42,191 nt of DNA from Oscillospiraceae bacterium (GTDB lineage Bacteria; Bacillota_A; Clostridia; Oscillospirales; Oscillospiraceae), in contig JAGAFT010000166.1 of assembly GCA_017627975.1 (NCBI GenBank), positions 1 through 42,191 on the forward strand. Reading direction: 5' to 3'. Under the pieces are notes generated by a model that did not search any database, was not told where the DNA came from, and saw only the letters and a list, made by a program, of their open reading frames with translations. Below are positions 38,730-42,191 of the stretch, piece by piece; the first letter of the stretch is position 1, and every line of letters starts with the position of its first letter. The position numbers and the translations under genes were made by a program.

Positions 38730-39049
38730 GGTATATTCTGGCAGCTTTTGTTTTGAGGCTTCTTCTTAGTCGCACAAAAATCGCACAACTTCGAAATCAC
38801 AAGCTAACGACTCCGCTGAAAACACAAACAAGAAAGGGTGTTTTCAGCGGCAAGTATTGTATCATACCGGAAGAAACAAGAAAATCCCCAAAAGTTTTCT
38901 GTTCTTAGGAATATATGGAAGGAAAACGTTTGGGGGATTCGTTTTACAGGCATAGCATATTGAAAGTGTGCTTCGCCAGACGGAATAGCGGAGTAGCGGG
39001 ACTTATCCTGCGCAGCAAAGCCTTGATTGCCACCGTCTCCGATATCTTC
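38730..39049. other. Gene-free junction behind tRNA-Arg with two long inverted repeats
   Basis: No gene is supported here. The stretch contains a perfect 13-bp inverted repeat CCGCTGAAAACAC / GTGTTTTCAGCGG (38813-38850, no T-run) and the larger imperfect repeat at 38883-38939. A doubled TCGCACAA (38770-38788) is the only short direct repeat noted. I looked for a copy of the tRNA 3' end (TTCGAATCCCTTATCGCG) in the island and did not see one. Confidence 0.45.
38883..38939 (-). terminator. Terminator of the XRE regulator gene
   Basis: AATCCCCAAAAGTTTTC (38883-38899) pairs with GAAAACGTTTGGGGGATT (38922-38939) with one mismatch and one bulge; reading leftward it is followed by TTCTTGTTTCTTC. It lies 110 bases past the XRE stop. 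Confidence 0.5.
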
Positions 39050-39277
39050 CTATTCCCTGAAATCAAATAATTGTGAAGGTCTGATGCCAAGAGCGTCGCA
39101 TATATCAAAAGCAACATCCAGTGATACAGCACAATCAGCGGTTTCAATTCTGCTCATATGCGTCCTGCTGATATCAATCTTCTCAGCAAGTTCTAATTGT
39201 GAAAGCCCTTTTTCCTTACGATAGTACGCTATATTTAGACCAAGACGTTTATATTTCTCATATTGGTGTAATCGCAT
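39050..39277 (-). CDS. XRE-family transcriptional regulator (island repressor-like)
   Basis: A 75-residue one-domain regulator. MRLHQYEKYKRLGLNIAY leads into the Cro/C1 helix-turn-helix: LSQLELAEKIDISRTHMSRIE holds the turn and recognition helix, followed by the fourth helix DVAFDICDALGIRPSQLF. The ATG at 39277 is preferred, with AGGGTG ahead; ATG 39283 is too close to that site. Small stand-alone XRE proteins of this type commonly repress the neighbouring operon of a mobile element. It is transcribed divergently from the lipoprotein and exported-protein genes, and its promoter (39299-39326) lies next to theirs. The low GC content matches the island. Confidence 0.85.
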   Translation of the reverse strand: MRLHQYEKYKRLGLNIAYYRKEKGLSQLELAEKIDISRTHMSRIETADCAVSLDVAFDICDALGIRPSQLFDFRE

Positions 39278-39298
39278 TCCCATCACCCTGTAACATTC

Positions 39299-39326
39299 TA
39301 CATAGGTGAGCAGAATTAAGCGACAA
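39299..39326 (-). promoter_or_regulatory. Promoter of the XRE gene
   Basis: On the minus strand TTGTCG (39321-39326), 16 bases, TATGTA (39299-39304). The divergent promoter begins 23 bases away, so one repressor dimer array could cover both. Confidence 0.45.
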
Positions 39327-39348
39327 CGCGAAACAGCGCAAATATAAC

Positions 39349-39377
39349 TTGCCACGTTACAAAAGTTTTGCTATAAT
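39349..39377 (+). promoter_or_regulatory. Promoter of the exported-protein operon
   Basis: TTGCCA (39349-39354), exactly 17 bases, TATAAT (39372-39377). The transcript would start near 39384, about 97 bases before the first gene. Confidence 0.7.
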
Positions 39378-39417
39378 ACATTTAACAAAACCCAAGTGAA
39401 AATGCGCTGCATCTTTC

Positions 39418-39452
39418 GTGCGTAGTTTCGTTTGGGGCTGCGCACTTTTTAT
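39418..39452 (+). terminator. Leader terminator/attenuator hairpin
   Basis: GTGCGTAG (39418-39425) pairs with CTGCGCAC (39438-39445, one G-T pair) and runs into TTTTTATTAT. It lies between the promoter and the first gene. An upstream TGCGC (39403-39407) could compete for the GCGCA of the right arm, so this may be an attenuator or the 3' end of a short RNA of about 70 bases. Confidence 0.5.
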
Positions 39453-39480
39453 TATCAGTGTGAAGGAGGTGAATCAACAA

Positions 39481-39696
39481 ATGAGAAGAGGAGTTTCTGT
39501 TGTTCTGATGATACTCTTACTACTAGCTGAAATGTTCATATTATCTGCTTGCAAGTCAAATACAGAAAAAGCCGTCGAGGCATATGATAAATCGATTAAA
39601 GTTGCAGAACAACAGAGGCGTGATGCAGAAAAAGAACTCAGAGATATCCAGAATTATAGGTTTTCACAATATATTCTGGAAAATACGAAACCATAG
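39481..39696 (+). CDS. Small lipoprotein with coiled coil, unknown function
   Basis: A 71-residue protein. The ATG at 39481 is chosen because AAGGAGGTG lies ahead; a start at 39418 lies inside the leader hairpin. A basic start (MRRG), a hydrophobic stretch (about 5-20) and the lipobox LSAC (Cys22) predict a lipid-anchored protein on the outer face of the membrane. The remaining 50 residues are one charged helix (EKAVEAYDKSIKVAEQQRR) with heptad spacing, so it may form a coiled coil or hold a partner. It is followed after 14 bases by the first exported protein gene and is probably cotranscribed. No family is recognised. Base composition is much lower in GC than the core. Confidence 0.65.
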   Translation: MRRGVSVVLMILLLLAEMFILSACKSNTEKAVEAYDKSIKVAEQQRRDAEKELRDIQNYRFSQYILENTKP

Positions 39697-39710
39697 TTGG
39701 GAGGAAATCA

Positions 39711-40631
39711 ATGAATAGCAAAAAACTAATCTGTATTCTCCTAGTTCTTGTTATGGCAACAGGTTCGTTCCCTGCAAGTGCTTTTGCTGATGATCCAGCG
39801 CCAACAATGGACCCTAAACAAACAAATGAACTGTATGATGGACTAATTGATGGCTTCAAAAAAGCAGACCTTAGCGATGAGCTCAAAGGGGTAGAATTTG
39901 ACAATTCATTGCTTTGGGGCGTAAATGATTGGTCAAGAGCGTGGCTTATCATATCATTATGTTCGGATTTAAAAGATAACGATCAGGTTTTGTATGATAG
40001 GTATGCGGCAAAAGCATCAAAGTTCTATATGGCTCTTATTCCACCTATGTTTAACAAGGATGATCCTTATTCATATCAGATTCTAATGTTGGATGATACA
40101 AATGCTCTGAGTTTTCACTATACACCTGGCTCAAAGTACTGCGCCTACAGTGAATATTCTAATATTGAACAAGAGAATATTGAAAATTTGTCCATTCTTG
40201 CGCCATTGGTATGGGAAGTAACGGAAGATGATTTTAATACGCTGAATGGAGTTGTTGAAAATGGAACAGCGGCAATGACAGGCAAAAGTAACACGCCATC
40301 ATCGACACCAAAGCCGACTCCAACACCCACACCAGAACCCTCAAAAGAACCTCTTCCAGATTGGTTCGATGAAGCCGCGGCAAGAGAGCTCGCTCCATAT
40401 GCTATTTATAATGAGCTTACAACTAACTCAGCCTTTAGCAGTTATGACATAGACTCAGCAAGATATAGTATTTCGTCAGTAAGTACTGGCAAAGGTTATT
40501 ACTCTGTTACTGGAACTATCCAAATTACCCAGAAGCATATGAGTCTTTATACCCAAAATGGGACATTTTCGGTTTTTATTCCATTTGATGATATTGAAGG
40601 AACAAGGTGTACAATATTCCTTAATAAATGA
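39711..40631 (+). CDS. Exported protein of the tRNA-Arg island, unknown function
   Basis: A 306-residue secreted protein. A signal peptide covers 1-26 (cleavage after SAFA). A first domain of about 150 residues (30-180) contains WGVNDWSRAWLIISLCSDL and APLVWEVTEDDFNTL. A Thr-Pro-Lys linker follows (about 195-215, TPKPTPTPTPEPS). The C-terminal domain of about 90 residues (215-306) begins LPDWFDEAAARELAPYAIY and ends with strands such as KGYYSVTGTIQI and FSVFIPFDD. No catalytic motif is evident and I recognise no family. The ATG follows TGGGAGG. Codons are AT-rich and differ from core genes, as in the genes on both sides. Confidence 0.65.
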   Translation: MNSKKLICILLVLVMATGSFPASAFADDPAPTMDPKQTNELYDGLIDGFKKADLSDELKGVEFDNSLLWGVNDWSRAWLIISLCSDLKDNDQVLYDRYAAKASKFYMALIPPMFNKDDPYSYQILMLDDTNALSFHYTPGSKYCAYSEYSNIEQENIENLSILAPLVWEVTEDDFNTLNGVVENGTAAMTGKSNTPSSTPKPTPTPTPEPSKEPLPDWFDEAAARELAPYAIYNELTTNSAFSSYDIDSARYSISSVSTGKGYYSVTGTIQITQKHMSLYTQNGTFSVFIPFDDIEGTRCTIFLNK

Positions 40632-40677
40632 CTTAAGCATTATTTAAAACTACAAATTAGAAATCTGGAGATTAGAA

Positions 40678-41658
40678 ATGAAAAAAATAGTTGCTTTGTT
40701 ACTTGTATGTCTGATAATGTGCGAGTTCTTTTCTTTATGTGCCTTTGCTGAGATCCCAGCAGATTGGAATAGCCCATCTTCAAGTCTAACGCAGAGTCCA
40801 GCAACGAACACATCTAAAGATATTGTGTCTTATAAAGCAGAAGACGCATACGATATTTCAGAAACAGTTTCTACTGAAACTCCTATACTCGATTGCATGG
40901 ACTCAGTTTTAGATGAGAATGAAATCATTAACAATTTAGGGGTTCTTGAAAACCACTCAGATGGAATTAGCAGAATCGGGTATTACCCACAAATAAAAAC
41001 ATTTGCAATTGTTCTATCCAACAGTCAAGATACCCTTAAAGTATTCAAAGATTTCCCTGAAGATGTATACACAGAGTTAATTAATTCTACGACACCATAT
41101 GCTTTTTATTGGAACAAGATACAAGGAAAGTATTCTTTTACTGACTACACAATTACCTCTCAAGATGATAAAATTCAAGCTACGACAGCAAGCAATTCTA
41201 CGCCAACTACTGAAAATAGCAGTAGTAGTGATAAAACTGAACCGAAAACCGTCCTTACTACAGACAGTATCACTATGGACCAAGACGAGTTTGTCCAGTA
41301 TTTGGAATCTTTTTTACCTGATGGTTACTCAATAAGAGGCGCGTATATATACCATGATGGCAAAAGAGCAGTGGAAATTGTAGTTGAAAAAGATTATATC
41401 CTTTTTGCAGAAAGCAAGGGATATTCTAACTTAGTCGAGCTTGCGCCGTGTTTCATTGACGCTCTAGAGCCAGAGTATAAAACAGCATATTACGATGGAT
41501 ATGAGTACCTTCTTCAGCTAATACCGCAACGTCTGCAAGATGGAAACAAAGAGTATATAGGTGCACTTACTTACAGAGGCGTATGCATAGCTACTTATTT
41601 AGAAATAGCAGATGAATATGACTTGATGTTTGCAACTCGCAAATATGGACTTGGTTAA
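40678..41658 (+). CDS. Second exported protein of the island, unknown function
   Basis: A 326-residue secreted protein. A signal peptide covers about 1-24 (LCAFA, then EIPAD). The N-terminal part (25-165) has a strand-rich segment IGYYPQIKTFAIVLSNSQD and TPYAFYWNKIQGKY. A Ser-Thr-Asn-rich linker lies at about 165-200. The C-terminal domain (200-326) has FVQYLESFLPDGYSIRGAYIY and KDYILFAESKG. The overall plan (signal, domain, Ser/Thr/Pro linker, domain) mirrors the preceding gene, but I see no convincing residue-level similarity between them. It starts 46 bases after that gene, with CTGGAG ahead. It is probably the last gene of the island operon. The product could be a surface or secreted factor of the element; nothing more is supported. 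Confidence 0.65.
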   Translation: MKKIVALLLVCLIMCEFFSLCAFAEIPADWNSPSSSLTQSPATNTSKDIVSYKAEDAYDISETVSTETPILDCMDSVLDENEIINNLGVLENHSDGISRIGYYPQIKTFAIVLSNSQDTLKVFKDFPEDVYTELINSTTPYAFYWNKIQGKYSFTDYTITSQDDKIQATTASNSTPTTENSSSSDKTEPKTVLTTDSITMDQDEFVQYLESFLPDGYSIRGAYIYHDGKRAVEIVVEKDYILFAESKGYSNLVELAPCFIDALEPEYKTAYYDGYEYLLQLIPQRLQDGNKEYIGALTYRGVCIATYLEIADEYDLMFATRKYGLG

Positions 41659-41669
41659 TTCATTAAGCT

Positions 41670-41895
41670 TTATATTAGCTCAGCGCATCCTCCAATAGCA
41701 TCCCCTATCCTCTGCGGCTCTATGCCAATATACCGCTGAGTCACAGAAGCGGAACAGTGCTGTAAAAGACGCTGGACAAGGACATGTTAAAGCCGTTCAC
41801 TCTGTATATCTTTGTGGTATATTACTTGCGGAATGAATGGGTGCTGATACCTTCGTAACCCAAATATTCAGCGGTTACGGAGACAATTATTTTCC
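41670..41895 (-). pseudogene. Decayed 3' end of a tyrosine recombinase (integrase) gene
   Basis: The minus strand encodes the C-terminus of a phage-type integrase in pieces. One frame reads EYLGYEGISTHSFRK, stop, YTTKIYRVNGFNMSL. After a one-base loss the next frame reads VQRLLQHCSASVTQRYIGI, EPQRIGDAI and a stop at 41670. HSFR is the box II His-x-x-Arg, and the Tyr of QRYIGI is the catalytic nucleophile. A nonsense codon (TAA in place of a Tyr codon) and a single-base deletion disable it, and everything upstream of box II is missing (complete enzymes have 300-400 residues). It probably belonged to the element integrated at tRNA-Arg. Confidence 0.8.
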
Positions 41896-41937
41896 ATATA
41901 CCGATAGATCACAAGGGGAACAGTGAAAACACGCTGT
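41894..41937 (-). pseudogene. Second fragment of the same integrase 3' end
   Basis: The bases at 41894-41937 repeat, with a few changes and short deletions, the catalytic-Tyr region of the first relic (41724-41771). For example, CCATATACCG-ATAGATCACA stands against CCAATATACCGCTGAGTCACA, and both continue to GGAACAGTG. Read on the minus strand it is a degraded HCS...YRYM. Two integrase 3' ends thus lie in tandem. Confidence 0.6.
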
Positions 41938-42162
41938 TTCCCTTTTTGCTGCCTTTTGGTCTTCGTATTTGAAGAAAGCAAAAAGTAAAATAGGAGTGTG
42001 GATGATCTTAGCTGGCTCCTGCTGGAAGTTCATATTATGATTCGGAAAAGTGAGTCATCTGCACCCATGATGGGTGAAAAAACTTAACAACAGAATATAG
42101 AAAAGCCAAAGCAAATCTCCTAAGATACTGAGTTTGCGAGACAACAGCAAAGGAGAAGAGCA
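41938..42162. other. Gene-free stretch at the right end
   Basis: No convincing gene is seen. A 33-codon open stretch on the plus strand (41989-42090) ends APMMGEKT but has no ribosome site. A 15-base palindrome CACCCATGATGGGTG (42061-42075) followed by AAAAAA is the only clear structure. Confidence 0.35.
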
Positions 42163-42191
42163 ATGGCTTCGCTACTCAGTATACTCAAAAA
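42163..42191 (+). CDS. Start of a gene cut by the window edge
   Basis: The ATG at 42163 follows a strong AAAGGAGAAGAG and reads MASLLSILK into the end of the window. Too little is present to name it; it could belong to the remaining mobile element. Confidence 0.35.

Noticed and set aside
41989..42090. A 33-codon open stretch ending APMMGEKT
   Set aside because: It has no start with a ribosome site and matches nothing I recognise; it is mentioned only in the gap entry.
1..42191. CRISPR array, IS element with terminal repeats, or restriction/defence locus
   Set aside because: No regularly spaced repeats, no transposase gene and no recognisable defence proteins were seen. The repeats found are hairpins, operators or the integrase relics.

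Overview
The window looks like a chromosomal stretch of an anaerobic, Gram-positive, gut-type clostridium, probably of the Oscillospiraceae/Eubacteriales. The grounds are strong Shine-Dalgarno sites, frequent TTG starts, an Rnf ion-pumping complex of clostridial gene order, a 2-hydroxyacyl-CoA dehydratase activase, YvcK, OmpR/PhoR-type two-component pairs, and no aerobic respiratory gene. Most of the window is GC-rich; both ends carry foreign or decaying DNA. The genus is inference; no rRNA or marker gene is present.

Left end (1-3240): three genes of mobile-element character (a double-HTH DNA-binding protein and two small proteins that share a domain with each other), a small ORF pair of uncertain strand, then an AT-richer gap with two perfect 14-bp palindromes, a terminator, and the relic of an FGGY sugar kinase. 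This looks like an old insertion or deletion scar.

Core, left half (3251-16392): a VanZ-family membrane protein, phosphoglucomutase, an orphan HypA nickel protein, a TetR regulator, a 1417-residue fused activase/dehydratase-like protein, a tight operon comEA-like / response regulator / histidine kinase / M24 peptidase, and a D,D-carboxypeptidase.

Core, middle (16476-28964): a four-gene run with two G3E (CobW/COG0523) GTPases, the second fused to a YcgQ-like C-terminal domain, followed by a HAD phosphatase and a GT2 glycosyltransferase. Then come a zinc-ribbon membrane protein with a Thr-Pro linker, YvcK, a secreted protein ending in eight arginines, and the full rnfCDGEAB operon with a small HMA metal-binding protein just downstream.

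Core, right half (29081-38690): a TetR regulator, a second two-component pair, a DUF1858 protein, a beta-CASP metallo-beta-lactamase nuclease, a membrane protein joining a degenerate kinase lobe to an extracellular C-type-lectin-like domain, a copper P1B-ATPase with HMA domains at both ends, and tRNA-Arg(ACG).

Right end (38700-42191): a markedly AT-rich island directly behind the tRNA. It holds an XRE repressor divergent from a lipoprotein and two exported proteins of unknown function, then two decayed copies of the 3' end of a tyrosine recombinase gene. This is the usual picture of integration and decay at a tRNA. The items least explained by known families are the pseudokinase/lectin membrane protein, the exported trio of the island, the GTPase/YcgQ fusion, and the paired domain proteins at the left end.
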